From Brotonthovivens ammoniilytica (lineage in GTDB: Bacteria > Bacillota > Clostridia > Lachnospirales > Lachnospiraceae), in NCBI RefSeq assembly GCF_025566885.1, contig NZ_JAOQJQ010000005.1:236836-300835 (forward strand): a stretch of 64,000 nt of DNA, written 5' to 3'. The notes under the pieces were generated by a model. The model searched no databases. It was given only the letters and a program-made list of their open reading frames with translations, and was not told the DNA's origin. The position numbers were made by a program, and so were the translations under genes. This document shows, piece after piece, positions 25,647 through 33,926 of the stretch. The stretch's first letter is position 1, and each line of letters starts with the position of its first letter.

Positions 25647-26831
25647 TTATATCAAAACCCCGGCTCCGGCTCCAATATCTACCACATAAAAATCTGCCTT
25701 ATAACCAATCTGTTCCAGATATCTGCCGCCTGTTTTTTCTATAAAAGTATCTATGGCGTCTTCCTTTACTATGCTGACTGTGCATCCCCCAAAACCGGCG
25801 CCCGTCATCCGGGAACCAATCACACCTTCACACTCCCAGGCAGCTTCCACCAGAGTATCAAGCTCCTTTCCCGTCACCTCATAGTCATCTCTGAGAGAAA
25901 TATGGGACTCATTCATCAGTTTCCCAAAAGCCTCTATATCATCTGCCTTTAATGCATCAACCGCCTGAATCGTGCGCTGATTTTCAAACACTGCATGTTT
26001 TGCCCGTCTGCGGCAGACCGGATCTGTAATCACATCCTGAATCTTTTCAAACTCATCTGCCGACAGCTCCCCAAGACTTTTGATATCCTGCACTGTCTGA
26101 ATCTGCTGCAAGGCCCTTTCACATTCCTTCCGGCGTTCATTATATTTGGATTCTCCAAGCCCTCTCTTTTTATTGCTGCAGGCAATTACAATTCTGGCAT
26201 CCTTTAATTTTACCGGAACATATTGATAATCCAGTGAAGCGGTATCCAAAAAAATAGCGTGTTTTGCTTTCCCCATGGCAATGGCAAACTGATCCATAAT
26301 TCCGCAGTTTACCCCATTATACTGATTCTCTGCAAACTGCCCCAGCAATGCCAGATCTGTCATGGTCAGCTGAGCAAACCCAAACATATCGCAGAGCATA
26401 ACCGCTGTCACCAGTTCCACCGATGCAGAAGAAGAAAGACCTGATCCATTGGGAATATTGCCATACAGCAAAATATCAAATCCCCGTTCCAATACATATC
26501 CCTTCTGCATAAGTGCCCACATAACCCCTTTTGGATAATTGGTCCAGCAGCCTTCTTCCTTTTTTTCCAGCTTCCGGATATCTGCCTCAATTACACCCTG
26601 TTCTTTAAAGTTTTCAGAATAAAATCTGATTTTATGGTCTGTACGCAATCTTGCAATCATATAAGTACCAATCGTCAGCGCACAGGGAAAAACATGACCT
26701 CCGTTATAATCTGTATGTTCACCAATGAGATTTACTCTGCCCGGTGCAAAATATGCCTTAATTTCCCCCTCTGGTCCAAATAATTGCTGGAACCGGCTTG
26801 TCAGCTTTTCTCTCAACTGCTTCTCCTCCAT
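25647..26831 (-). CDS. galK: Galactokinase
   Basis: A 394-residue GHMP kinase that phosphorylates galactose at C1, the entry step of the Leloir pathway. The galactokinase signature GRVNLIGEHTDYNGGHVFPCAL is near residue 30, the ATP loop GSGLSSSASVELVTAVML near residue 125 and the third motif GAGFGGCTVSIV near the C-terminus. No galT or galE is nearby. A promoter with TATAAT lies 66 bases upstream. No terminator was found before the Bce genes, but the 178-base gap suggests separate transcription. Confidence 0.96.
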   Translation of the reverse strand: MEEKQLREKLTSRFQQLFGPEGEIKAYFAPGRVNLIGEHTDYNGGHVFPCALTIGTYMIARLRTDHKIRFYSENFKEQGVIEADIRKLEKKEEGCWTNYPKGVMWALMQKGYVLERGFDILLYGNIPNGSGLSSSASVELVTAVMLCDMFGFAQLTMTDLALLGQFAENQYNGVNCGIMDQFAIAMGKAKHAIFLDTASLDYQYVPVKLKDARIVIACSNKKRGLGESKYNERRKECERALQQIQTVQDIKSLGELSADEFEKIQDVITDPVCRRRAKHAVFENQRTIQAVDALKADDIEAFGKLMNESHISLRDDYEVTGKELDTLVEAAWECEGVIGSRMTGAGFGGCTVSIVKEDAIDTFIEKTGGRYLEQIGYKADFYVVDIGAGAGVLI

Positions 26832-26896
26832 TCTCTTTCTTTTCCTATATGGCCTGCCATTCAGGCGGACTTCAGCCTGATATATTTCTAACAGAC

Positions 26897-26925
26897 ATTA
26901 TACCTGACATCCTGTTTTTTGTCCT
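26897..26925 (-). promoter_or_regulatory. galK promoter
   Basis: On the minus strand TATAAT (26897-26902) is preceded, after 17 bases, by AGGACA, which matches four of the six -35 positions. The start codon follows about 66 bases downstream. Confidence 0.5.
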
Positions 26926-27114
26926 GTATTTACCCAAAATAATGCATTCGATTCTCTGTTTTATCCGTCCGTAAGATTCTTTGCCCCGAAAAACCTTCCC
27001 GAAAGTTTTCAAAAATGATGCAAAGTTTATACTTCCTTTAGTAAGTTCATATTTTTCTAACAGTTCTTCAAAATTTCTTCAGAATCTATACAAACTTTGC
27101 TCACATCTCTGCCA

Positions 27115-27325
27115 TATAATAACAATATAAACAAAAGCGGTTAGTAATCTTCCTTCACCGGAAACGAATTTCAAAACGTAATTCGTTTTCGACTGAGAGA
27201 AAACATTGATTATTAACTGCGTCCAGCAATAACTTACTGCATCAGTAAGATTATTATAAATTTTTCATAACTCAATCTCCCTAAAATGGCGCCGGATATC
27301 AAAAATACCCGGCGCCCCTTCTTTT
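27115..27325 (+). ncRNA. Candidate structured small RNA in the galK/flavin reductase intergenic region
   Basis: The 534-base region 26832-27365 has no plausible gene. On the plus strand a TATAAT box (27115-27120, weak -35) is followed by three hairpins: AAACGAATT/AATTCGTTT (27162-27188), CTTACT-GCATC-AGTAAG (27233-27249, extended by a bulged lower stem) and the terminator at 27288-27316. No ribosome site with an open frame lies between. I cannot match it to a named RNA family. The plus-strand terminator in a gap where both flanking genes run on the minus strand is the best reason to suspect an RNA. Confidence 0.35.
27288..27325 (+). terminator. Rho-independent terminator, plus strand
   Basis: Perfect 8-bp stem GGCGCCGG / CCGGCGCC (loop 13 bases) followed by a CTTCTTTTT stretch. 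The two neighbouring protein genes are both on the minus strand, so a plus-strand transcript ending here is unexplained. It could also act for the minus strand, where ATTTTAG follows the stem. Confidence 0.65.
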
Positions 27326-27365
27326 TCATTTCTATTTACATTTTCCTCTGTTTACAGCTGCTGTT

Positions 27366-27875
27366 TTATGCTTCTTTTATAAATACCTTTTCCACAGAGG
27401 CAATATACATTGTATGGTAATCTTTATCCCCATACCACTTTTCATCATTTTCCTGCTGTGTAAACCCTTCCGGCCCCATAAACTGACAGTACTGCTTTTT
27501 ACACAGCATTACAATCCTGGCTTCTGAAATTCCCACACTCTTTTCCATTTCAAACGCAGAAATTCCGACTTCTTTCATTTTATCACACTCCCGCCCGGAT
27601 ACCGTTCCGCACAATTTCAAAGCCTCTCTGTAAGACTCTTCCATTACAGAAATCGTAAAATATTCCTCTTTATCCACAAACTCCTTTGTATAGCGGCTCT
27701 GACGGATATATACTGTAGCAGACGGCTTTCCCCACATAACACCAAGCCCGCCCCAGCTTGCAGTCATGGTATTGCAGCACTCCTTCGTACCGGCTGTAAT
27801 CAACAGCCAGTCTTTCCCGATCATAGTAAATGGATTTTCTTTCAGTTCTTCCGGTTTTATTTCTTTAAAGCTCAT
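27366..27875 (-). CDS. Flavin reductase-like (FMN-binding split barrel) protein
   Basis: A 169-residue member of the flavin reductase-like family. The pattern WLLITAGTKECCNTMTASWGGLGVMWGKPSATVYIRQSRYT matches the FMN-binding strand-loop region, and EYFTISVM with GRECDKMKEVGI follows as in this family. It is probably a soluble NAD(P)H:flavin oxidoreductase or an FMN-dependent protein; Clostridia have several of unknown partner. The start is the ATG at 27875 with GGAGG seven bases upstream; the longer frame begins before the ribosome site. It follows a transglutaminase-fold gene by 84 bases. Confidence 0.85.
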   Translation of the reverse strand: MSFKEIKPEELKENPFTMIGKDWLLITAGTKECCNTMTASWGGLGVMWGKPSATVYIRQSRYTKEFVDKEEYFTISVMEESYREALKLCGTVSGRECDKMKEVGISAFEMEKSVGISEARIVMLCKKQYCQFMGPEGFTQQENDEKWYGDKDYHTMYIASVEKVFIKEA

Positions 27876-27959
27876 TCTATTTCCTCCAGTCTTTTTCAAA
27901 GTTCCATAGCGCCGTTTTTGTTCCCGCATTTTTCATAACTTAACTGACACTGCTTTTTC

Positions 27960-29120
27960 TCAACTTATAAATCGCAGCATTAAAACATTCATATCAAAAC
28001 CATCCACATATGCAATTTGTTTCTCATCACAATATCTAGACCAGTTATTTTCCTCAATCAGATAATTAAATGCCTGATCATACAGATCTTCATTTGCAAA
28101 TTTCAACGAAATGGATGTCTGCCCCTTCTCATAGGCCAGTCTGATGGCAGAGCCTGCCTGATCCTGGTCCCACTGGTCAAAATACAATCCCTCATGAACA
28201 AAGTAATTATTTTCCATGGCTGTACATTCAGGCATGGGAATATCATCAAAAGGTTCATGCTGGCTGATAAAGTTTTTATCTGCATCAGAGACACCAAAAT
28301 AACTGTAGTTTACTACATCCTTGGTCCCTTCCGCCTGATCGTCCCCGTCCACAGACGCCCAGTACTCAGCCTCTCCCCAGGTTACATCCATATAATAATA
28401 TTCCCCGTCCATAACAATTAAATTCCAGGAATGGTTGGTTCCCTCTGCGGTGCCGCAGACGGTAGTGCAGGCAACCCCAAGCCGGTTTAACAGATACTGG
28501 GCTCCATAGGAATACCCCTGACATACCGTCTCGTGGTTTACAAATGTACTGATTATATTCTGGTTGTTTTCTGAAGTCTCCACATACTCTGTCTGCTCAA
28601 TCAATGTGCGGTAAACATACAAGGCCTTCTCATAATCTGATGCTTCCTTTGAGATGCCTTTAAGCATCTGATCTGCCGATGCATCTATCTGCTTTTGGTA
28701 CTCCGCCTGCTGCTTTTCATCCATCGTATATTCCGGCCTGAAATACAGCGCTGTAGTCTCTCCTTTGCGATTGGTAAATACCTCATACCGATAAGAGTCC
28801 GTCCAGAAATATTCACAGTGGTCATACCTGACTGCCCAGTATACTTTTTTCATTTCCTCCTGATCAGTTGTGGCAAGAGAAACATATTCTTTCCGCTCTT
28901 CAATGGCATAAACCATCTGGTCATAGACTTCTTGCTGAGTTTCGTTCAGCGTGCTGTATGCATAAGCCGCTTCCTGCTGCTGTGCATGGGACTGATGCTC
29001 CACCGGGCTGGGCGCCTGGGGCTGTCTTCCCCAATAGATTCCTATGCCAAACCCGATTACCAGTACCGCAGCGGCCAGGGGCCACATGAAACCTCTTTTT
29101 CTTCTTCTCTGTCTTCTCAT
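27960..29120 (-). CDS. Membrane-anchored transglutaminase-like protein
   Basis: A 386-residue protein with a basic N-terminus, a single membrane helix (residues about 12-30), a Pro/Gln-rich linker to about 50, and an extracellular domain. The transglutaminase-like triad is C200 (HETVCQGYSYGAQYLL), H230 (GTNHSWNLIV) and D245 (YYYMDVTWGE). Proteins with this architecture are common in gut Clostridia and are usually thought to act as cell-surface proteases or cross-linkers; the substrate is unknown. It lies 60 bases after the M18 peptidase gene start region on the same strand. The ribosome site (AAGGGAA) is somewhat far from the start, so the start is less certain. Confidence 0.85.
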   Translation of the reverse strand: MRRQRRRKRGFMWPLAAAVLVIGFGIGIYWGRQPQAPSPVEHQSHAQQQEAAYAYSTLNETQQEVYDQMVYAIEERKEYVSLATTDQEEMKKVYWAVRYDHCEYFWTDSYRYEVFTNRKGETTALYFRPEYTMDEKQQAEYQKQIDASADQMLKGISKEASDYEKALYVYRTLIEQTEYVETSENNQNIISTFVNHETVCQGYSYGAQYLLNRLGVACTTVCGTAEGTNHSWNLIVMDGEYYYMDVTWGEAEYWASVDGDDQAEGTKDVVNYSYFGVSDADKNFISQHEPFDDIPMPECTAMENNYFVHEGLYFDQWDQDQAGSAIRLAYEKGQTSISLKFANEDLYDQAFNYLIEENNWSRYCDEKQIAYVDGFDMNVLMLRFIS

Positions 29121-29180
29121 TCTGATGCCGTTCCCTTTATTCTATATGATTGATACACTTCCTTATCCCCCTCACCGTCC

Positions 29181-30491
29181 TTACAGATTAAAAAACAGTC
29201 TGACACAGTCCGATAACGCTTTCATATCCTTCCTGCCCATAAGCTCTCTGGCGGAATGCATGGCCAGCAGCGGAATGCCGATATCCACAACTGGAATTGG
29301 AAGAAACGATGATGCCGCAGAACCAAGGGTTCCACCTCCCGGTTGATCTGAGCGGTTAACAAAGGTCTGATATGGTATACCCCCCGCTTCACAAATCTGC
29401 TTTAAAACTGCAATGGCCCCGCAGTCTGTAGCATAGGACTGAGAACTTGCTTCCTTAATGCAGAAACCACCTCCAAGCACCGGATGATTGGTCAAATCCA
29501 TTTTCCCGCTGTAATTGGGATGAACGCCGTGTGCAACATCTACAGAAAGCATCATGGCATCCTCCAGCAGCGTTTCCTCACTGACGGAAAAGCTCTGCTG
29601 CAAATGCAGCGCACCGGCAGCAATTTTTTTAATCACCAGGGGCATCAGCATAGAAGCCGCTCCCTGCTTGGTCCTGCTGCCGATTTCCTCATGATCAAAC
29701 AGTGCTATCAGCCGGATTCCGTCAGGCTGTCTGTCCTGCCCGGCCGCTGTCACAGCCTCTAAAAGAGCCTCCACACTGGTAGTATTATCCAGATGCGGGG
29801 ATGAAATCAGCTCCTTATGGCTGCCAAGCATCACCGGGGGTTCCGCACAGTACAGCCGCAGATCATATTCCAGAATTTCTTCTTTCTCTACATTCAAATG
29901 TTCTGCAAGAACATGTAGAAAGCATTCTTTATCTGAATACTCGCCGGCAAGCCCCATTACCGGCAGCAGATCTGTCTGACGGTTTAATTCGATTCCTTTG
30001 TTAACCTCCCGGTTCATATGAATAGCAAGATTGGGAATTGTCAGAAAAGGTTCTTCAAAATTCACATACCGGACCTCAGGCTCCCAGATATTTTCAGACC
30101 GAAGCATAACCTTTCCCGCAGCACTTAAAGGCCGGTCCAGCCAGGTATTTAAAATTGCTCCCCCATAAACTTCCACATTTAACTGACGGTATCCTTCCCT
30201 TTCCAGATCCGGACGGCTTTTGATTACAAGTCCCGGAAAGTCTGTATGAGCCGCGGCAATACGCAGCATACGCGGACCGTTATAAGCTTCTCCAATGGTA
30301 AATGCAAACATGGTAGAACCATGATACTCCACAAAATACTTTCCGTTGGGCTGCAGCTCCCACCTGCCGGATGCCGGCAGCTGTTTAAATCCTGATTCTT
30401 TTAGTCTCTTTTGGGCTTCAATTACAGTGTGATAGGGGGATACTGACTTCTTAAGCAGCCCCATCAGACTTTTATATGTAAGATCTTCCAT
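29181..30491 (-). CDS. M18 family aminopeptidase
   Basis: A 436-residue cytosolic zinc aminopeptidase of the aspartyl aminopeptidase (M18) family, which removes N-terminal acidic or other residues from peptides. Metal-binding motifs: His in RIAAAHTDFPGLVIKSRP, Asp in ISSPHLDNTTSVEALL, Glu pair in IALFDHEEIGSRTKQGA, Asp in SVDVAHGVHPNYS, and a C-terminal His in PLLAMHSARELMG. These are the full set. Start ATG has AAAGGAG nine bases upstream. No terminator is visible between this gene and the transglutaminase-like gene, so they may share a message. Confidence 0.92.
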   Translation of the reverse strand: MEDLTYKSLMGLLKKSVSPYHTVIEAQKRLKESGFKQLPASGRWELQPNGKYFVEYHGSTMFAFTIGEAYNGPRMLRIAAAHTDFPGLVIKSRPDLEREGYRQLNVEVYGGAILNTWLDRPLSAAGKVMLRSENIWEPEVRYVNFEEPFLTIPNLAIHMNREVNKGIELNRQTDLLPVMGLAGEYSDKECFLHVLAEHLNVEKEEILEYDLRLYCAEPPVMLGSHKELISSPHLDNTTSVEALLEAVTAAGQDRQPDGIRLIALFDHEEIGSRTKQGAASMLMPLVIKKIAAGALHLQQSFSVSEETLLEDAMMLSVDVAHGVHPNYSGKMDLTNHPVLGGGFCIKEASSQSYATDCGAIAVLKQICEAGGIPYQTFVNRSDQPGGGTLGSAASSFLPIPVVDIGIPLLAMHSARELMGRKDMKALSDCVRLFFNL

Positions 30492-30605
30492 GATAATGCT
30501 CCTTTATGATAAGTTCTTTTACCAAAAACCTGATTTTTATTTTACTACATCCCTGGCGGTTTTTCCACCCTTTGAAGTGCACCGGCCACTCCTTCGAATC
30601 AGAAT

Positions 30606-30670
30606 ATGCCCCGGCCGGGCACGGCGGCTTTTAGCACTTACCTTCCCGGGCCGGACCGCATTTTGGGCAT
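30606..30670. repeat. GC-rich interrupted inverted repeat
   Basis: In the 296-base gap between the divergent M18 and DUF5721 genes, ATGCC...GGGCAT and CCGGCCGGG...CCCGGGCCGG form a nested stem with one bulge and an internal loop. The segment is much richer in GC than the DNA around it. No T-run follows on either strand, so it is not a standard terminator. Purpose unknown. Confidence 0.5.
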
Positions 30671-30787
30671 GGCTTTACTCACATTTAATAGACAGTTCTC
30701 TTTTTTTAGTTTTTATGATAAACTTTTACCATGAGCCGCAGCAGAGGCAATGCCTCCCGCACTCAGTACAGACAAAAAGGAGAGCTT

Positions 30788-31294
30788 ATGACTGCATTTG
30801 AAATCAGCGATATTAAACATTTTATGAATCAGCTTCTTTTAACTTCCCTCTTTGACCATTTTCTTTTCACAGAAGGGACCATATCAACAGGAGTTACCTA
30901 TACCATTGACGGTCATATCAATGATTCGTTTTACAGTGAAGCCGACCTCAAGGAGCTTAAACTTCAGGATCTTGACTACCTTCCCTTCGGTCAGCTGCGC
31001 AGTACCTGTTTTTCTATCATCAAAGGAAAAAATACACCTGTATCTTTCCGTTTTGTACTGATGCTTTCCCCGGAAAATATGCGGCATACCATAGAGCGAA
31101 GCGGCAGTGGATTTACAGCAGCCGATGTATCCGGAATGTTTATAAATCTTACTTATAAAAACCAGAAGCTGATCTGCACTACAGGAATTTCCTATAAATT
31201 ATTTTCTACAGATAAAACACTGGATTACGAATGGGATCTTATGGTAGAGAAATTTTTTCATCAGCACCAGATCCCCATTGAGAAGCAGATATAA
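30788..31294 (+). CDS. DUF5721 family protein
   Basis: A 168-residue protein I recognise as a Lachnospiraceae family of unknown function (DUF5721). It starts MTAFEISDIKHFMNQLLLTS and has SLFDHFLFTEGTISTGVTYTIDG, a pattern of alternating beta strands and no signal peptide or membrane helix, so it is cytoplasmic. The start ATG at 30788 follows AAGGAG by seven bases; an upstream in-frame ATG lacks a ribosome site. It is followed after 113 bases by a Crp/Fnr-type regulator on the same strand. No functional claim can be made. Confidence 0.8.
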   Translation: MTAFEISDIKHFMNQLLLTSLFDHFLFTEGTISTGVTYTIDGHINDSFYSEADLKELKLQDLDYLPFGQLRSTCFSIIKGKNTPVSFRFVLMLSPENMRHTIERSGSGFTAADVSGMFINLTYKNQKLICTTGISYKLFSTDKTLDYEWDLMVEKFFHQHQIPIEKQI

Positions 31295-31342
31295 AGGATA
31301 TCTGCCGGCAGACGCAGTTTCATTATCTGCTCAGCCACTATT

Positions 31343-31385
31343 TGTTGCTATTGCAACATCTTTTTCCAGTATGTTCCTTTATACT
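31343..31385 (+). promoter_or_regulatory. Crp/Fnr-type palindrome with -10 box
   Basis: The perfect dyad TGTTGC-TATT-GCAACA (31343-31358) is the size and symmetry of an Fnr/Crp site. TATACT (31380-31385) is a good -10 with a start of transcription expected near 31392, which puts the dyad centre near -41.5, the class II activator position. It lies directly before the Crp/Fnr gene, so autoregulation is likely. Confidence 0.6.
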
Positions 31386-31407
31386 TATTTACATGGAGGC
31401 ACCGCCA

Positions 31408-32058
31408 ATGAACTTAACAGACTTGACCCTGTTTACAGGTATTGATGAACGCAGTATTAAAGATATGGCTGCCTGTTTTGGTACAATTACTAAAACATTT
31501 CAGCCCAAAGAAACAATTATGGCCTATTCAGATCATCTAGAGAAAATCGGAATCCTTCTGGATGGTTCCGCCTATCTTTATACACTGGATTTTGAAGGCC
31601 GGTGTAATATTCTGGAATATTTCCAGCCGGATGATGTATTTGGGGAGATCTTTACACTTCCCATCCGGGAACAGGGCTATTTTATCGAAGCAGAAAGCAC
31701 ATGCACCGTTTTATTTATCCAATACGAACATCTTGTAAAACGCTGTGAAAATGCCTGTCTTCATCATAGTCAGCTGGTAAGTAATCTGTTTTGCCTGACC
31801 GCAAAAAAGTCTCAACAGCAGACGCTGCACTTAAACATCCTCAGTCAGCGTAATATGAGAAGCAAGCTTATGATGTACTTTTCTTACCTGCAGAAGCTGC
31901 AGGGAAAAAATCCTATTCAACTTCCCATGTCATATACAAGCCTTGCAAACTATCTTTGCGTGGACAGAAGCGCCATGATGCGCGAACTAAAACAGATGAA
32001 ATTGGCGGAGCTTATTTCCACAGAAGGAACTAAAGTAACCATACTGAATACCAACTAA
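31408..32058 (+). CDS. Crp/Fnr family transcriptional regulator
   Basis: A 216-residue regulator with an N-terminal cNMP-like jelly roll (KIGILLDGSAYLYTLDFEGRCNILEYFQPDDVFGEIFTL) and a C-terminal helix-turn-helix (MSYTSLANYLCVDRSAMMRELKQMKLAELI) followed by a normal-length wing. It has no four-cysteine N-terminus for an iron-sulphur cluster. The ATG at 31408 is used because GGAGG lies eight bases before it inside an upstream frame. Its likely operator is the palindrome at 31343. In related Clostridia such proteins often respond to nitrosative or oxidative stress next to a hybrid cluster protein gene, but no such gene is adjacent here. Confidence 0.88.
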   Translation: MNLTDLTLFTGIDERSIKDMAACFGTITKTFQPKETIMAYSDHLEKIGILLDGSAYLYTLDFEGRCNILEYFQPDDVFGEIFTLPIREQGYFIEAESTCTVLFIQYEHLVKRCENACLHHSQLVSNLFCLTAKKSQQQTLHLNILSQRNMRSKLMMYFSYLQKLQGKNPIQLPMSYTSLANYLCVDRSAMMRELKQMKLAELISTEGTKVTILNTN

Positions 32059-32060
32059 AA

Positions 32061-32112
32061 AGGGAGGCTGCAAAATCATCGCTCCAGATGATTTTACAGC
32101 CTTCCTTTTTTT
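32061..32112. terminator. Bidirectional terminator
   Basis: A stem of about 18 bp (GGAGGCTG-AAAATCATC with its partner, one mismatch) with a six-base loop, T-rich on both strands. It separates the convergent Crp/Fnr and SEDS-like genes. Confidence 0.9.
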
Positions 32113-33385
32113 AAGAACTCGCCAGAAACTGCCGGTCTGTTACAACATCTTTGTATCGGTAGGTACTCAGCAGAACACCGGATAATACATACATCAAAAT
32201 TGTGGTGTGATTGCCGTAAGACAAAAACGGCAGCGTCCCAAACATACCCGGAATCAGTCCCAGATTCATCAGCAGATACTCCGCCGTCTGAACAACAAAA
32301 AACAGACTGCAGCCTGCCGCCATCAGATACCCCAGCTGATTTTTCTGCTCCTTTATAATCCCTGCTGTCTTGATAAAAAATACTGTCAGTACTCCCAGAA
32401 CCAGCAGCGCTGCCAGATACCCCTTCTGATGAATCAGGGAAGTAATCACATAATCTGCCTGGGGATTACTCAGTGGAACCTCTGCTCCTGCGCTTCCTTT
32501 TGCCATCAGGGAATTGTTTAAGATATTCAAAATCTGTCCCCGTGATGACTGCCCTTCCATATTATGATACTGAAAAAACGTCACAAATCGTGCAATGCGA
32601 TAAGATTTGGATACCAGCGCCAAAAATCCCACCGCAAAAACCGTCATCCAGGCCCCAAAAATCAGCCGTTTTCTTCTGTGCCGTTTTAATGCCATCTGCT
32701 TCCAGATAAATACAGAAAACAAAACCAGTTCAATAAATAAAAGATTGATAAATACTACAGTCCCGCCAATATATACTGCGCCTGCCACAGGAATGATTCC
32801 ATAGATTACCCCGGCAACGATTCCTTTTACGCCCTTTCTGCACTGAAACAGCACCGCGGCATACAGTGGAATATATAAATACATCCACAGCTGCTCTGGA
32901 CCTAACGTGCCATTTACGGATCTGCCAAACAAATACAGATACACTACAATTCCCGTACAGCACCAGAATAATTTCCTGGCGTGCCGCCCGATAAAACTGT
33001 AATCTGCCACACAGATGAGAATCATCAGTACAATACCAAGGCCCACCACCGGCAGACGTTCTGAAAAAAGAGCAGCCATACCGCCTCCTTTGGTGGTAAA
33101 CATACTCTGAATCAGCATTCCAATAAGGCTTAAACTGCCGATAATCCCAAGCATCCGCCAGTCCATTTTAGGCCTGTGAATCCGGTCAAGCATAACCCCG
33201 ACACTGACAGGATCCCCCATTTCTATCACAGCCATCCTCAGAGCAGCCTCCTTGTCAATCCCCCGCTTCCTGAAAGCTTCCTTTTGATCCTGTATATGTT
33301 TTCCAATCTCATCCCGGACATCTTCCCGAACCTTTCTGCACCTAATCTGCTCTGTCACCTGATCAAGATATTCATCCAGCTGCAT
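32111..33385 (-). CDS. FtsW/RodA (SEDS)-like membrane protein with N-terminal permease-prefix domain
   Basis: A 424-residue polytopic protein. The first ~75 residues (LDEYLDQVTEQIRCRKVREDVRDEIGKHIQDQKEAF with AVIEMGDPVSVGVMLDRIHR) are the helical 'permease prefix/HAAS' module seen on many PadR-controlled membrane proteins. The rest has about ten membrane segments and ends with NLGLIPGMFGTLPFLSYGNHTT, matching the SEDS signature 'GLxPxxGxxLPFxSYGG' of FtsW, RodA and SpoVE. SEDS proteins polymerise peptidoglycan. A HAAS-SEDS fusion implies a specialised, regulated glycosyltransferase or a diverged relative. The start (GGAGG, eight bases before ATG at 33385) overlaps the PadR gene by 14 bases. 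Confidence 0.82.
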   Translation of the reverse strand: MQLDEYLDQVTEQIRCRKVREDVRDEIGKHIQDQKEAFRKRGIDKEAALRMAVIEMGDPVSVGVMLDRIHRPKMDWRMLGIIGSLSLIGMLIQSMFTTKGGGMAALFSERLPVVGLGIVLMILICVADYSFIGRHARKLFWCCTGIVVYLYLFGRSVNGTLGPEQLWMYLYIPLYAAVLFQCRKGVKGIVAGVIYGIIPVAGAVYIGGTVVFINLLFIELVLFSVFIWKQMALKRHRRKRLIFGAWMTVFAVGFLALVSKSYRIARFVTFFQYHNMEGQSSRGQILNILNNSLMAKGSAGAEVPLSNPQADYVITSLIHQKGYLAALLVLGVLTVFFIKTAGIIKEQKNQLGYLMAAGCSLFFVVQTAEYLLMNLGLIPGMFGTLPFLSYGNHTTILMYVLSGVLLSTYRYKDVVTDRQFLASS

Positions 33386-33713
33386 AACTCGTTCCTCCAA
33401 GCACCTGCTCCACGGCCTGTGCATAATCTTTCCAGGCGTCTTCCTTCCCCTTCAGAAACTTTCTTCCTGTTTTGGTAATTCGATAATATTTTCTCGTTTT
33501 TCCTAAAACTTCTTTTTCATAAGAAGCCAGACAGCGCTTCTCCTCTAAAGAATGCAGCAGAGGATACAAAGTTCCGGCCTTCAGTTCAAAAATGTCATTG
33601 GAACGCAGTTTTAAAGTATCAATCATTTCATATCCGTACATATCTTTTTCCGACAATAATTTCAGCAAAAGCATTGCTGTACTTCCGGAAATCAACGCCT
33701 TATCAACAGCCAT
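33372..33713 (-). CDS. PadR family transcriptional regulator
   Basis: A 113-residue PadR-like winged-helix protein (subfamily 2). The core LLKLLSEKDMYGYEMIDTLKLRSNDIFELKAGTLYPLLHSLEEKR is diagnostic, followed by the wing KTRKYYRITKTGRKFL. It overlaps the SEDS-like gene by 14 bases. PadR repressors commonly pair with HAAS-domain membrane proteins and respond to envelope stress. Its promoter (33800-33828) carries a perfect dyad, so it very likely represses its own operon. Confidence 0.93.
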   Translation of the reverse strand: MAVDKALISGSTAMLLLKLLSEKDMYGYEMIDTLKLRSNDIFELKAGTLYPLLHSLEEKRCLASYEKEVLGKTRKYYRITKTGRKFLKGKEDAWKDYAQAVEQVLGGTSYAAG

Positions 33714-33784
33714 AATTACTCCTTATTCTTTCCTGGATCCGCTCCCTTACTATCTGCAGAGAGACGGAAGTCATCCCATATCTG

Positions 33785-33828
33785 ATATAGATTGTCTATA
33801 TATTAATACCATTTATTTTCACTGTCAA
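33785..33828 (-). promoter_or_regulatory. padR promoter and operator
   Basis: On the minus strand TTGACA (33823-33828), a 17-bp spacer and TAATAT (33800-33805) form a strong promoter. The dyad ATATAGA-TTG-TCTATAT (33785-33801) overlaps the -10 and start site, a good position for repression by PadR. Confidence 0.75.
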
Positions 33829-33859
33829 GAACAGAAGTATTACCTCTTAGTATATTACA

Positions 33860-33906
33860 CAAAAAAAACAGACCGTACACCTTTTTTATCCTGTACGATC
33901 TGTTTC
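33860..33906 (-). terminator. Terminator of the 131-residue gene
   Basis: Minus-strand stem AACAGATCGTACA / TGTACGGTCTGTT (one mismatch) with a loop of A and T, followed by eight T residues. Confidence 0.85.
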
Positions 33907-33926
33907 TTATTTTTCATCTGAAGCGG

